This document shows, piece by piece, positions 11,017-23,067 of a stretch of DNA of 64,000 nucleotides. Every line of letters starts with the position of its first letter. The stretch's first letter is position 1. Made by a program: the position numbers and the translations under genes. The notes beneath the pieces were generated by a model. That model saw only the letters and a program-made list of their open reading frames with translations, was not told the origin of the DNA and ran no database searches. Origin of the DNA: Strongylocentrotus purpuratus (Eukaryota > Echinodermata > Echinoidea > Camarodonta > Strongylocentrotidae); assembly GCF_000002235.5 (NCBI RefSeq), contig NW_022145527.1, positions 336,001 through 400,000 on the forward strand, read 5' to 3'.

Positions 11017-11160
11017 GCGCGATGGCTCAGTGGTAAAGGGCGGTGGTCTCGTAATCGAGGATTCCCGGGTTCGAGCCTAAGTTATAATTGACTATATAGT
11101 GTCCTTTGGTAAGGCACTATTCCTCATTAGTAAGTCACCCGGAGAGGACTCAAAGGCACT
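11017..11160 (+). repeat. tRNA-derived SINE relic upstream of B1
   Basis: Well-preserved tRNA-like head: GATGGCTCAGTGGTAAAGGG (A box) and CCCGGGTTCGAGCCTAAG (B box), then AAGGCACTATTCCTCA and CACCCGGAGAGGAC. It lies about 515 bp upstream of the B1 family start, as at the other B loci. Confidence 0.8.
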
Positions 11161-11651
11161 TTCTCTTACTCGGTTGTTAATGGTGTTCCTGGTCTTCGTT
11201 GAAGTACCGTCATGCCTTTTTATGAAGAAATATCTGGGTCCAGCATGTTTAGAATGAGATGCGTCGACAGGATCACGTGTGTGTGCATTGATGTTTAGGA
11301 TAGACTCGAGGAGTGCATTTTGGTGATAACAAAATCAATTTCCCGACTCAGTACTCAAAGTAGACCCATCAAATAACAAATAATTAATGTTTTTAGCTCG
11401 TTCAGTATCCTAATGTGATTCAACTCGTTGCACACACTCCACCTTATGAGGTAATGCCTCTATGGTTTCAGCGATCGACATGTAGTTGAAGCACTAAAAA
11501 TCAACTTTTCACTATGAATCTATGTAATGTTTTTGATAAGTATTCTTTATTCTTTGATCGATTTCCCTTCTAATTTCACTCATAATAATATGCTTTTTTG
11601 TGTGTGCGATATTGTATTCCCTCTAGTTAAATTAGTTGTACTAGAACCCAC

Positions 11652-11885
11652 CCCCCCCCCCAAAAAAAAAAAAAAAAATAATAATAATAATAACAAATAA
11701 ATAAAAAATAAAATAAAATAAAAAATAAAAAAATAAAAAAATTAGAAAAAATAAAAAATGAATAAATTAATTAATTAATTAATTAATTAATAAATAAAAT
11801 TTTTAAAAATAAAAATAATAATAATAATAATAGTAATAAGAAATAAGTAAATAATAATAATAATTGTATACTACATTCCTTTAAA
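11652..11885 (+). repeat. Low-complexity C/A and AAT/AATT tract, copy 2
   Basis: Copy of the tract at 2012-2255; differs mainly in homopolymer and AAAT repeat counts. Confidence 0.9.
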
Positions 11886-13272
11886 AAAGGGGGCACCAGG
11901 CAATTGTGCCACCCCACCCCCTTCCTCGATTTCCAATTCTTTCATGAGGATCGAGTTACAAGTATTATCAACACCTCATAATTAACAGGCTGTCGCTCAA
12001 AAATGGTAATTGCAATAAGGCCTTTGGACCTATAATATCTACGTGAAATTCGATATTGCTGGCATCAAATTTTTTTCAAATGAGGAAAGTGGAAAAGACT
12101 GTGAGAAAGTGAGACTATAGGACGGATATGGAGTGACATCTAATGAAATTCTAGGATTGATTTCTAATAACTGGAATGGATTGACTGATACTGCTTTTGT
12201 TACGGTTTTTACATATTAAAAAAACCTTCTATCGCAAGGTCTCGATAAAAACATGTATGAAAGACACGAGAAAGTCAAAGTATTGTGTAGTCTTATATAT
12301 TAATGCGCAATTTTGTTACTGTATGGAACTACATGGTCTAAACTTCGGCTTTTCAAAATAAAAATGATTGAACTGTGATATATGACGCAGGTATAATTAC
12401 TTTTGAAATGCGCCCACTTAGCATGCTGGCAAGCGATCAAGGATCAACTTTCTGGTACAAATTTACAAAGGGAAGGAGAGGGAGCATGGATCATTTCGTG
12501 TTGTAGCACGAACGAATTGAATGCTGTCAATGCCCTCGCTCCATCATCAAAACATTTCCGACAGGTTCAGTATCATTAATTTTCGGAATCAGAAGAAATA
12601 TGTAAAAGACGCGTGAAGGACAGATCCTACTTTATTCAGGAGATGTTGTGTTTTCGCATTTCATGATATTGACTACGATTACCTTGTCAGGACTGATCCA
12701 GGATTTCCAAAAGAAGGGGAAGAGTTCTGAAAATGTTGACTTAATTTATTTTTGTTTGTCTGGAATATGATTTCAGGAACTGCTTCAGCTCTTTAAGTCG
12801 AAGGGTAGGGTATATTGAGCAAAAGAAAGATATATATCAGAGGTATCTATATATTTTAAGAGTTTTAGCAACCCGCACTCCAGAATGGGATACGCCCCTT
12901 ACGCATCCGTGTCTGTATTTCTCGCGGACATGTACGTCATCAGATGATAGCTTGAATGGTCACACGGATGTAAGATTGATACTTATCCAGTGAACCAGAT
13001 ACACAGACCCAGCATAGCGCAAGATTTATTTATTTATGCGTACCAAACAGACTGCCCATGTCGGTGCCTACGAGAACTATCTGTTGAGACACTCGTGTGT
13101 GTCAAGTCTGGCGTTTGATTCGCGACGGACAGCGGAAAAGTTTTATTGGCTTTCGACCGGCTTACATCCGAAAGCGAGGCGCTAAATAACAAATATAATA
13201 CATCGTATCCTCATTCGAGAAGGATAGAAAGAGCTAAAGTAGATTGTTTTACCGAGAAAGAATGAGGTAAGA

Positions 13273-14214
13273 ATGACGAATTCCACCTATTCCGAAAACC
13301 TGCACGACAGTGGGTATTTCTTTGCGCTGATGTTGACAATTATGGCTGTGCTGGCGCCGTTCATCATTATTGGGAATTTGTTCGTCGTCTTGGCCGTTTA
13401 CAAAAACTACAATCTACGAACGCCGACGAACTTTATCCTAACAAGTCTAGCAGTCAATGATATGGTGTCAAGTGTGGCTCTTGCTCTTGCCTGCTACCCA
13501 GCCGTATTTTCGCAAAAGACCTGGTACCCTAACATGGCGGACTTGCTATGGTTACCAATTTTCACTTTGTGTTCGAGTACACTGCTCCACATTGTTGCCC
13601 TGACCGTAGACCGGTATATTGCAGTAACAAAACCGCTTAGATATCCTACATTGGTTACTCCGAAACGCGTTGGTTACGCGATAGCATCCATTTGGATACT
13701 TAGCCTGATCTTTCTCGTATTACGCGGTTACATTGACCTAAACGAAGTTCAAAATGCCAACCGCGGTAGAGAGCCGCACAGCCTCGGGTTCGTAATATTC
13801 AGCTTGGTCATCGTCTCACTTTTGGTCCTTACACTGTTGGTGATTGTCGTCTCTAACCTCCGCATAATGCAGATCGCCGTCAGGCAGGCAAGAGCCATAG
13901 CGAATCAAACAATCAACGATCAAAATAACTGCGTCGCACCGGGAGCGGTGGAGCGGAGGCTCAAAGCGGTCAAGACTACCGGCATCATAGTCGGTGTTCT
14001 TGTGTTTTTTTGGTCTCCATATATCGTGTTCTTCACTCTTCATTTAACGCCGTTAGCGGACAAAGCATCAATGGTCTATCTAAATCTTTGTTTCCTGGTA
14101 GCAATAGCTATTTCTGCCGCACTCAATCCTTTCATATATCATCATAGAGATAGGGAGTTCCGCAACACCTTCCTAGAAATATTTCGAGCTGCGTCAAACA
14201 AATTCAAGTGCTAA
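13273..14214 (+). CDS. Lineage-A class A GPCR (A1), 313 aa
   Basis: Protein identical to A0 over all 313 residues, and I see no nucleotide difference in the coding stretch. Same hallmarks: Asn35, Asp63, DRY 113-115, Trp141, FWSP 246-249, NPFIY 285-289. The upstream block GGCGCTAAATAA at 13178 is at the same 95-bp distance. The pair (B1 minus, A1 plus) is divergent with ~2.8 kb between starts. Identity implies a very recent duplication, recent conversion, or an assembly duplication. Confidence 0.95.
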   Translation: MTNSTYSENLHDSGYFFALMLTIMAVLAPFIIIGNLFVVLAVYKNYNLRTPTNFILTSLAVNDMVSSVALALACYPAVFSQKTWYPNMADLLWLPIFTLCSSTLLHIVALTVDRYIAVTKPLRYPTLVTPKRVGYAIASIWILSLIFLVLRGYIDLNEVQNANRGREPHSLGFVIFSLVIVSLLVLTLLVIVVSNLRIMQIAVRQARAIANQTINDQNNCVAPGAVERRLKAVKTTGIIVGVLVFFWSPYIVFFTLHLTPLADKASMVYLNLCFLVAIAISAALNPFIYHHRDREFRNTFLEIFRAASNKFKC

Positions 14215-14440
14215 GATGTGTTCTCTTCATATATCCCCGAAATATTTCGAGCTGCATACATTAAGTTCAAGAGCTAAGATTTATTCCCTTCATATATCAT
14301 CGTAGAGACAGAGATTTTCGTTCAAGAGCTAAGATTCAATCCCTTCATAATTGTCATCACATAGACAGAGTTTCGCAGCGCTCAACTCGAAGTATTTCGA
14401 GCTGCGTCTAACAGGATCAAGCGCCAAGATCTTATGTAGG
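14215..14440 (+). repeat. Degenerate helix-8/C-tail repeats after A1
   Basis: Copy of 4586-4810, with the same decayed cassettes in the same order. Confidence 0.8.
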
Positions 14441-16133
14441 CTCAATCTGTAAGAACTACCGCTATAATAACTAGATGTTAAATATCTTAAAAGACGCAGA
14501 TTCACACCGATTTATTTTTTTTTTTTTTTAATTGCTCATTGTATATTTTCAGAACCATGTATTTACTGGTTTGACATTGATGTTATTTTGAAATATGTTG
14601 ATGTTATGAACTAAGCTTATCGGTGTTATCGAATGGTCGTGGAGCTACGACGTTTTTTTAAAACTTTTTAGCTTAGGCAATTCCAATAGCTTGTTCGTCC
14701 CCTATTGAAATATCTAAACGTGATTTCTATTCCTTAGGCAATTTGAAATTATCTTTAATTGACACTACATGTTCCTCCTGCGATCCTATTTTCGTAGAAA
14801 GCGCGGTTGTATTAGATGTGGCGATCTAAACAACTACTATCCTCCTGATTTAGGTTCTAAACAATGATAAGAATATTAACAACCGGAAGTTTAGTGCATT
14901 TAACTATTGTCAGAATAAAAGCGGAATCGGTTTCAAATCGTAGACAATCGCAGTATTGGTCTGACGTCATTACGATTATGAGGCGATTTAGCTTTTCCCC
15001 CTCCAAGGAAGCATAAAATCTCTTGAAATTGAGATTTTGTTAATCATATGACTTTCCAGATCCTCGGTTATTAAAGTGACTCGGTGACATTGTTGAAGGT
15101 TGATGAAAAAATTGCTTAATTTGTGTATAAAATTTTATTTTGTATATTCCTTCTACTGTACTAGCCCTCTGACATGCAAATAAATCCTGAACAAATTCTC
15201 AAACCACGAAGATATCTATGATTTTCTTTGAAGGCGTCACGGTGCAACACCCTCTAACAGTGATTAAAAGTAAATTCTCCAAACCATTTTTGAGTTTTCC
15301 CAACCGTTTTTCCATGAAAAAAAGACATGACACAGGCTATTACAAAAATGTCTGGAATGGTATATATGTAGAGCCAATTTATTACTTTGTGACGATTTAC
15401 ATTCACCTAAAATTTTAATAATATAGTTGGGATAATTCAGGAATCGATAGGATCAGTTTTTCCCAATTTTTATCATTAAAAATGATCCGTTTTCACTCAA
15501 ATTTTCAGATAATTGTATATTCAGCATTGAAGTCACTACCTTAGCACCACTATCTCTCATCTGAACAATGTTAGCAAGTCCCTTTAAGATTCCAAATATT
15601 TGAATGCTTATATAAAAGTCTTTCAAAATCGGTTCGTAGTCATGGAGTGTGAGCCGCGCTTAAAATGCCTCTGAGATCATGTTCGTTATTGCATTTACAA
15701 TTTTACAAAAGCCAGAAATTAAAACCAATAAAACTTTGATATTTTCAAATGGTACGACACTGGGAGCTACATGTGTATAAAGGCTAATTATTTCGAAACT
15801 ACTTTGAAAGGCGCAGCAAAAACGTTAGGTCATAATGTAAAGCAACAATGTGCTGTGCATACTACAAATAAAATCGGAATGTTTTAATCACCATGATAGA
15901 GTTTTTTGTAATGAAACATAAAACACTGAAAAAAAATATCTTTAGTAGGTCACGAGGTTTTATTATTTTTCTGTAGGTACATGCAGTAAAGAATGGGTTC
16001 TTTGACATTTAGATTAAGATTCATACTTCATTTGGCATTTCACAATGATGATTATGGGTCATGTGTCAACAGTGAATATAAACATTCGAGCTTCAGTCAC
16101 AATGACGTGACCAACAAGAGACTGATTAATATA
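14441..16133 (+). other. A1-to-B2 spacer, first part
   Basis: Copy of 4811-6504; no gene recognised. Confidence 0.6.
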
Positions 16134-16323
16134 CCGTCAAACCTGCTTTATTGACCACCTGTCTACAAAGACCACCTGTCTACAAAGGCCATATTTGTTG
16201 TTTCCCTTGAAAATGGTTTCTCATTGAAGCATGTACTGAAGGAACCTCTCTACAAAGACCACCTGTCTACAAAGACCACTTGTTATGTTTCCTTTGGGTG
16301 GTCGCTATAGACAGGTTTGACTG
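16134..16323. mobile_element. 190-bp TA MITE, copy 2
   Basis: Same element and TA flanks as at 6505-6694. It was duplicated with the 9.63-kb segment and is not an independent insertion. Confidence 0.85.
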
Positions 16324-16403
16324 TACATTGAATTACATTACCACAATGGCAAGGAAGCAATCAGTTTGGGGTCGGAGTGGCGGTGTGACTGGGGTACATT
16401 ATG

Positions 16404-16726
16404 CAGAGGTGTCATCGTGGTCGAGTGGATATGTCACCGGTCTGTGGATTACAAGGTCCGCGGTTCCAGTCCCGCCGCGGCACTAATGTCCTTTTACCTT
16501 CTACATTTGCCAATTTCCACCCAGGTGTTAAATGGGTACCCGGTAGGATACGAAAGCTAATGTTGTTTGATTAGCAAGTGGCGTTTGTAAAATGGCGACT
16601 GGCTGTAATGCTCCCCAGGGAGTGGAGAATGTGCATACATTGTGTGCGGATAATCATGAATCCGATGACCGGGGTAATGATATATATCTGCGCTATATAA
16701 GGACGAACTATTATTATTATTATTTT
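16404..16726 (+). mobile_element. tRNA-derived SINE with (ATT)n tail, copy 2
   Basis: Copy of 6775-7097, with A-box-like TGGTCGAGTGG and B-box-like GGTTCCAGTCCC and the (ATT)n end. Confidence 0.85.
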
Positions 16727-17173
16727 GTCAGATTAAAATGACAGCTTAATTCATTATCTTAATCCAGCGCAAATGAACGTGTTTGTGTACAATAATCATT
16801 GAAATTATATAGTCCAAGCATAAAGTGACCACAAAATGTTTTACAGAATCAAAGGCTACAGAAACCAAAAATTCTAAATAAAATAGCTTTAATTGACCTT
16901 TAAATGTGCAATTACAGTACTTACTATAACCCCGGAGGAGTTATGACTGTCCAATATTTGCTCATTACCTATAAAAAATCACAGATACAAGCACCGGATT
17001 GCGGGGGATGATTATAATTATGTTACATGTCATTTTATCCTAGATATCCATTTGACACATTACTTTGTTCATTGCTACATTAATCAAACAGGTTGACTGC
17101 CACTGACATAAAATCTTATTCAGATCAGATTGCTCATGTATCGTTTCCACTTATCATCTTGATGAATTGTGTA

Positions 17174-17469
17174 GGGTAGGTGTAGGGAATTGGAGACCGC
17201 AGGGAATTGGAAATCACCAAGCTTGAACCTATCACTCTCTGTCTGTATTGGCTCCAATATTGCTATAGCGCCATTTGTGGCTTTAACAACACTACTGCAT
17301 AATATATCCAATTCATTTTGAAGACTACAATGTGCTCTTTCTCCGAGAAAATTGGCAAAATTGACCAAGGTAACCAATTTAGATCGTAACATTTTGCTCT
17401 GATATAAAAACACAATTTTCATTGAATGTTGTGGTGTATGCAGATATTTAGGGGTGGCTCAGAGAGAAA

Positions 17470-17511
<42 letters not shown>

Positions 17512-18160
17512 AGGGAATGGAATGATCATAATTGAATAAACATATTATTCCTAATTACATGTAATACATTGATGAAAATTAAGAGAGTCAGATTTCGGCG
17601 AGACAACAATAATCATCATACAAGTACATGCTAGAAGAGAGAAAAGGGAAGGTCAAAAGAAAAAAAGAAGGAGAGAAGTTTGAAGAGAGAGAAAGAGGGA
17701 GAGAGAGAGATGGGGTAGTTTGTTGTGAATGTCGAGTATGCCGAGGACAGTCAATGACCCGATGCTTGTTGGTTAATTGTCCATGTATAGAAATGTTTTG
17801 GGTCACATTGTTATAAAATCGTTTCAAAAGTAAAGTAAGTTCATTGGCTGCATATATCTCTTTCAAAAGGTGTTTGAACTAACTATAACAATCCCATTTT
17901 CATTCAAATTGTATTTTAAATGTCTTGATTTGTTACTGTCCTTTATTACCTTCACATGTAGGTAATGAGAGACCTCTGGTGATGAAGTCATTAATCATTG
18001 TTATCTTATTAATCAGTTACATCATGACCACAATTTTGTTAACAAATAAAGAGAAAAAGTTACTGAAGAGAATACAAAACTTTCTGTATGTGTAACATTT
18101 TTCCTGTTTATGTAAATTATGCAAATGTGCTTAAGGGTCTCCAAATCCATACACCTACCC
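17174..18160. mobile_element. 987-bp TA element, copy 2
   Basis: Copy of 7545-8529 with the same terminal inverted repeats and TA flanks. The internal (GA)n tract is a few bases longer (about 17468-17510). Confidence 0.8.
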
Positions 18161-19177
18161 TATATATTGATGGTGCTCAGGATGCATATAAATTATGTTA
18201 TGCGTTAATCCAAGCTTCGAAACCCGTTGCACTCGCGCCATCATTGAGAAGTAAAGGCTCGTTCAGATCATTATGACGCGGCAAAACTGCGGATGTTTTT
18301 TTTTTAAAGACGAGATAAAGTTCCATACATCTCTCATTTATGTGTATCTTCTAGCACGGCGCTCAGTAAATACGCGTAAATCCTTTGTTGCACACGTTAA
18401 TGAAAAAAAAACGCAACAGCTTTTTTGAGGCCGTTTTTTTTGTCGCGCCAATTGAGAATGACATCGGGTGATCAATGCAAATTGAACGGTGGAAACATTG
18501 CGTTGATCTTTCTGGCGGGTGGCATGCATGTGCAAATTGTCCTCACAAGTCCCGATTAGCGTCTGTAATGACGCATTCGGAATAACGCCTCGGGTACGAC
18601 GGGTATTCAATATTGACCATATTTATTTCAGTTAATGGTCTAGAAGCCTGTCCCGAAATAGTCACCCTACTCTGCCCATAACATTAACCCCTTAGACCAA
18701 TACAGTCATTAATAAAAAAAAAAAGATTGTCAGCCTGGCCGTAGCCGTTGTGTTTAGCCCCCAGAGCCCCGAAAACAAAAACAGACCCCAAAGTCGGGTC
18801 GTTTTCACTTAATCTAGCCCACGCACCAAGAGCTTTGCTACAACACCGAGGAAGCATGCAAAGAAGTAAGCCCTAAAACATCGTCAATTCCATTGCTTGC
18901 TGACTTAAGGCTCTTAATATTTAGAATTATGAACGCGTTCGCAGCTATTGAGAGAACCATTATGTAATGAACAATGTTAGAGCTACTGCTACTTCTGACA
19001 GGCCCTCAGTCAGGTCTGTAGTTTGTAGATTCTCACGTTAAAATGAATTAAGGTTTTGCAATAAATGTAAAGTTACTTCCAGGACAAATGGTGCTACTTT
19101 GATGTGATAATGAATAGATCACACGCTAAAATGGCGTCAGAGGGGTTACGACGAGCATCGAAAGATTACTACTTTAT
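18161..19177 (+). other. B2 3' flank
   Basis: Copy of 8530-9547; no gene recognised. Confidence 0.5.
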
Positions 19178-20131
19178 TCAAAATTGCCGCACGATATTTT
19201 GGAAGGCCTTTCGAAAGGCCCGATCTCTGAAGCCGTAGATGATAGGATTAACAACCAAACTTATTGTATGCAATACCAGGAATGAATGGTTGTATACCAT
19301 AATAGTAAAAGGCGATAGGTACGTTGTAAGCCGTAATATGAAATACAGGGGAATCGGAAACCAGAAGATAATGAAGACTGTCACGACAAGGGAGATAGTC
19401 TTAAATGCTTTCAATCGGTCATCTAGTATAGGGCGTTGCTGCTGTTGGAACTGAATGATAACTCTTTGACTCGCAATCTTTCTCGCTTGTTTCACTGCGA
19501 TGTGAAGAATCAAAGCATTGATGGTAAGCAGCGCAACCATTGAAATCACGATCAAACAAAATAAAAACCAGGTAAAGTTTACGTTCAATGTCCCAGTTAA
19601 GCGTGCCCCACAGTCCCTTTCTTTCTCGTCTTGACTTGTTGGTGATCCATGCGCTGAGATAACAGATCGGGCGGTGTTAGGCAAAATACTAAGAAGCCAA
19701 AGACATCCCAAGACAGTGGTAATGCGTCTAAACGTCACCAGGCTGGCATAACGTAACGGCTTCGTAACAGCTATGAATCGATCTGCAGTCAACGCCACAA
19801 TGTGACAAAACGAAACACCAGATAGTGCACTCAAGGGTAAAGCATAGTAAGGAGTATTTTCTTCGGCGAAGCACGATGCATCGAATTTGAAGACGGTTGC
19901 ATACACCTTCAGTGGAATCCCAACAAGGGCGTCGAGGAGATCAGAGATAGCAAGGCTCACAATAATGGCATTTGTTGGTGTTCGGAGGCTGTAATGTCTG
20001 TAAACTGCTAGCACTAACAGGGCGTTGCTGACGATGATGCAAGGTAGGAAAGAAATAATACATACCATCGCAACTATTTTGCCAGCAAATTGATGATGTG
20101 CAAAAAGAGCTGATTCCGTACTTTCATTCAT
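19178..20131 (-). CDS. Lineage-B class A GPCR (B2), 317 aa
   Basis: Intact reference member of lineage B. Residues: NES glycosylation site 2-4; TM1 Asn36 (1.50); TM2 SLAISD with Asp64 (2.50), which most B paralogs have replaced by Asn; Cys87 in loop 1; DRF 117-119; KPLRY 124-128; Trp145 (4.50); Cys174 and NFT (185-187) in extracellular loop 2; TM5 without Pro5.50; an intracellular loop 3 with a FQQQQ run; FWFP with Trp257 and Pro259; NPIIY 295-299; helix 8 GFRDRAFRKAFQNI. Cys87 is six residues before position 3.25, so a disulfide to Cys174 is possible but non-standard. Upstream lies the SINE relic at 20650, and the next receptor remnant (22910) is another B, not an A. Ligand unknown. Confidence 0.94.
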   Translation of the reverse strand: MNESTESALFAHHQFAGKIVAMVCIISFLPCIIVSNALLVLAVYRHYSLRTPTNAIIVSLAISDLLDALVGIPLKVYATVFKFDASCFAEENTPYYALPLSALSGVSFCHIVALTADRFIAVTKPLRYASLVTFRRITTVLGCLWLLSILPNTARSVISAHGSPTSQDEKERDCGARLTGTLNVNFTWFLFCLIVISMVALLTINALILHIAVKQARKIASQRVIIQFQQQQRPILDDRLKAFKTISLVVTVFIIFWFPIPLYFILRLTTYLSPFTIMVYNHSFLVLHTISLVVNPIIYGFRDRAFRKAFQNIVRQF

Positions 20132-20649
20132 TGCGATAATACTCTTTCAATCGTAATGAAATAGGCTAGTGAAGATCCAGATTCATGGACTGCGATTTAT
20201 CTGATTGTCTCACAAAATAGTGCCAAGCTTATTAAGACAAAAGTATTCACTGGGTAATATCTGCACATTAACAAGATTAAAATCTGTTAATGGCATTTTA
20301 AAGAACTGAATTTAAGTGCAAGGTTGTTTGCTTTCTAGTAAGTCCAATGATCGAGCCGATGGCAGAACATCTTCCGACAGCGTATCATGCGATTCCCGCC
20401 ATACACCGTGTAATGTGAGTGACTGTATACTGACAAAGTGTTCAATTAAGAGGCATCACGGTTATTAACTCGTGTTAGGTTGTCAGATATAATCTCTGAC
20501 TGGCTATCCAACATTAAGCTGTTCTCTAAATTAAATGGAATAAAAATGATGTACGTCGTATGAAAGAAAACCTACGCCGATCATAGAAATCCAGTCAACA
20601 AAATCTGGTAATGAAACTGGAACGAGCAATGCCAAAAGTTATTAAAGAA

Positions 20650-20792
20650 GCGCGATGGCTCAGTGGTAAAGGGCGGTGGTCTCGTAATCGAGGATTCCCG
20701 GGTTCGAGCCTAAGTTATAATTGATGGGCTATATAGTGTCCTTTGGTAAGGCACTATTCCTCATTACTAAGTCACCCGGAGAGGACTTAAAG
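20650..20792 (+). repeat. tRNA-derived SINE relic upstream of B2
   Basis: Same relic as at 11017: GATGGCTCAGTGGTAAAGGG and CCCGGGTTCGAGCCTAAG heads, then AAGGCACTATTCCTCA. About 520 bp upstream of the B2 start. Confidence 0.8.
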
Positions 20793-21277
20793 GTATTTTC
20801 TCTTACTCGGTTGTTAATGGTGTTCCTGGTCTTCGTTGAAGTACCGTCATGCCTTTTTATGAAGAAATATAAAATGGGTCCAAGAATGTTGCCAATGAGA
20901 TGCGTCGAAATGGATCACGTGTGTGTGCATTGATGTTTAGGATAGACTCGAGGAGTGCATTTTGGTGATAACAACCGTCAATTTCCCGACTTAATACTCA
21001 TATTGTAGACCCATCAAATACACAAATAATCAATGATTTCAGCTCGTTCAGTATCCTAATGTGATTTCAACTCGTTGCAGTGCATATTCATTAATGCACT
21101 CGCAAGCATGTATTATTTGTATGCAATCTTCAGCATGTTTGGAAACACTCACGATAGCCTCGCGGAACTGACATTGTCAAGAGAACCTGAATGTAAAACC
21201 AACATTTTTGGGTCCTAAAAAAAAAAATTGACGAAGACTCACTAATTACAAAGTAATATATATTGATATATATAGAT

Positions 21278-21374
21278 CTCTCTCTCTCTCTCTTACACGC
21301 ACACACACACCCGCGCGCACACACTCCACATTATCTCTTCCCCCCCCCCCCTCTCTCTCTCTCTTTCTCTCTCT
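21278..21374 (+). repeat. (CT)n/(CA)n/(C)n microsatellite cluster
   Basis: TC repeats, ACAC repeats, a C run and again TC repeats. The paralogous positions near 29046-29130 and 49778-49840 also carry CA/CT tracts. The minus-strand ORF here is low-complexity translation. Confidence 0.9.
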
Positions 21375-21463
21375 TGATTTGGCCTTCTTCATTACACACG
21401 AAATATGGTTCGGCTCATTCACATTACTCTGATTCTCATCCCCATTAATTATACCCAGACGTT

Positions 21464-21498
21464 GTGGCCCGAATTCACAAAGTGTGAATTCGGGCCAC
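21464..21498. repeat. 16-bp-arm inverted repeat (GGCCCGAATTCACA)
   Basis: GTGGCCCGAATTCACA and its exact reverse complement are separated by three bases. The sister locus at 29218-29275 has 22-bp arms (one mismatch) and a 14-bp loop, while the third (about 49928) has none. The termini look like those of a small inverted-repeat transposon collapsed to its ends. Confidence 0.65.
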
Positions 21499-22909
21499 TG
21501 TGTCCGGACAGTTGATTAATTAATTTGAAGACGTTAACAACCAATATTTCATAAATATTTTAAGACTGATGTTATATAATATCATAAAGGACAAATAATC
21601 ATGTGATTGTAGTCCTATTTGATGAATATTTTTAATCTATTCCAAAGGCATGAGAGAAGGCGGGACACACAAACCCCATAATACTATACTATTAAGCACA
21701 TAGACGAATCCAGCAGGCAAATGGTGTTCACCTCGTTTTTTGTTTTTCAATCGGATTCCTAAGTAAAGTTTGATACTTAGACGATGTCACCGACTGATCT
21801 TTTTATAAAGTGTACCCAAAGTGCTTACATGTTATGTTTTAGGGGCCCATCATTGTCTATATGCATTTCAACAATCATTCTGGCTATAAATGTTCGTTAG
21901 ATCTAAGAAACCCTCTAAGAATAATATAAAGAACAAAGTTAAAGAAAAGACCCACAGAAGACCACAAAGGCCAGTTTGTTTACCTAACTAGACATGGCAT
22001 CAAGAATAAATAGCAATTTGTGTCAATGATAATCAATGCTTACTGACGTTCTTTCAATATGCGAACGCACTTAACAAATCAATGACACATGACATCTTAA
22101 GAAACACGAATGGATCCTGATTATGATCCTGAATAGATTTCATTCGATTAAAATGACAGCTTAATTCAAGAATTTGTTATCTTAATACAACGCAAATGAA
22201 CAGGTTTGTGCATAATAAGCATCAAAATTATAGAGTGCAAGCATAAAGTGACCAACAGAACAGGTTATTCAGAATCTAAGGATACGAGACAACCAAACCG
22301 AAATAAAATGGTTTTAATTGACCTTTGAATTTGCAATTACAGTACATACATGCTCCTCTACCCCCGGAGGAGTTATGATTGTCCAATATTTGCTTATCAC
22401 CTATGAATAATTACAGAAACAAGCACCATATTGCGGGGGATGATTATAATTATGTTTCACGTCATTTTAGCCTAGATATCTCATTTAAATCAGATTAAAA
22501 ATTTATCGTTTCCACTTATCATCTTATCATCAAAGTCGGGTCGTTTTCACTTCATCTAGCCCACGCACCAAGGGCTTTGCTACACCAACGAGGAAGCATG
22601 CAAACGAGAAAACCCTAAAACATCGTCAATTCCATTGCTTGCTGCGAGGCTCTTAATATTTAAAATTATGAACGCGTTCGCAACTATTAAGGCAACCATA
22701 TGCAATGAACCAAGTTAGAGATACTGCTTATTCGGCTACTTCTGACAGGCCATCAGTCAGGTTTGTAGGTTCTCAAACTAAATTAAAGTAATGTTTTGCA
22801 AAAAATGTAAAGTTTTTTCCAGAAAAAAAAGGTGCTCCTTTGATGTGACAATGGATAGATCACACGCTAAAATGGCGCCAGAGGGGTTACGACGAACTGC
22901 GAAAGATTA
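21499..22909 (+). other. Spacer between B2 upstream region and the B tail fragment
   Basis: No gene. Homologous to 29276-30765 and to 49950-51453. The right end is B-type 3' flank (CAAAGTCGGGTCGTTTTC near 22530). No A gene lies in this B-B interval at any of the three loci. Confidence 0.6.
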
Positions 22910-23067
22910 CTACGTTATTAAAAATTGACGCAAGATATTTTGAAAGGCCTTTCGAAAAGCCCGATCTCTGAAGCCGTAGATGATAGGAGTAACAACCAAA
23001 TTTATGGTATGCAATACCAGGAAGGAATTATTGTATACCATAATAGTAAACGGTGATAGGTACGTTG
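22910..23067 (-). pseudogene. Lineage-B GPCR tail fragment
   Basis: Only the C-terminal ~50 codons of a B receptor remain (TM7 and helix 8, with the FRDRAFRKAFQNI-type end), matching B4 and B7 closely. At 23066-23067 the sequence switches abruptly to lineage A in the opposite orientation, with TG shared at the join. The 5' part of the gene, its upstream region and the start of the next A gene are gone. No expression from its own promoter is possible. Confidence 0.92.

Larger units (their letters stand above)
1801..11430 (+). repeat. 9.63-kb tandem duplication, copy 1
   Basis: The sequence from the GCACACACTCC junction onward is repeated from about 11431 with an offset of 9629-9631. It contains A0, two TA-type DNA elements, a tRNA-SINE and B1. 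Differences from copy 2 between 1801 and 9540 are a few homopolymer indels and rare substitutions; the B1 region differs more. Left flank (...ACCACGC) and right flank (...AACTCGTTG) share only the short GC/CACACA junction sequence, so the breakpoint is visible. Confidence 0.92.
11431..21077 (+). repeat. 9.63-kb tandem duplication, copy 2
   Basis: Second copy of the segment starting at 1801; gene order A1, three mobile elements, B2. The inner junction (AACTCGTTG joined to CACACACTCC at about 11430) is not found elsewhere: outside the duplication AACTCGTTG is followed by CAGTGCAT (21078), and CACACACTCC is preceded by the CA-rich tract (1770-1800). Confidence 0.92.

Noticed and set aside
11017..11090. 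Apparent tRNA gene
   Set aside because: A and B boxes are present, but a proper acceptor and T stem cannot be formed and the sequence continues into a SINE body found in eight places.
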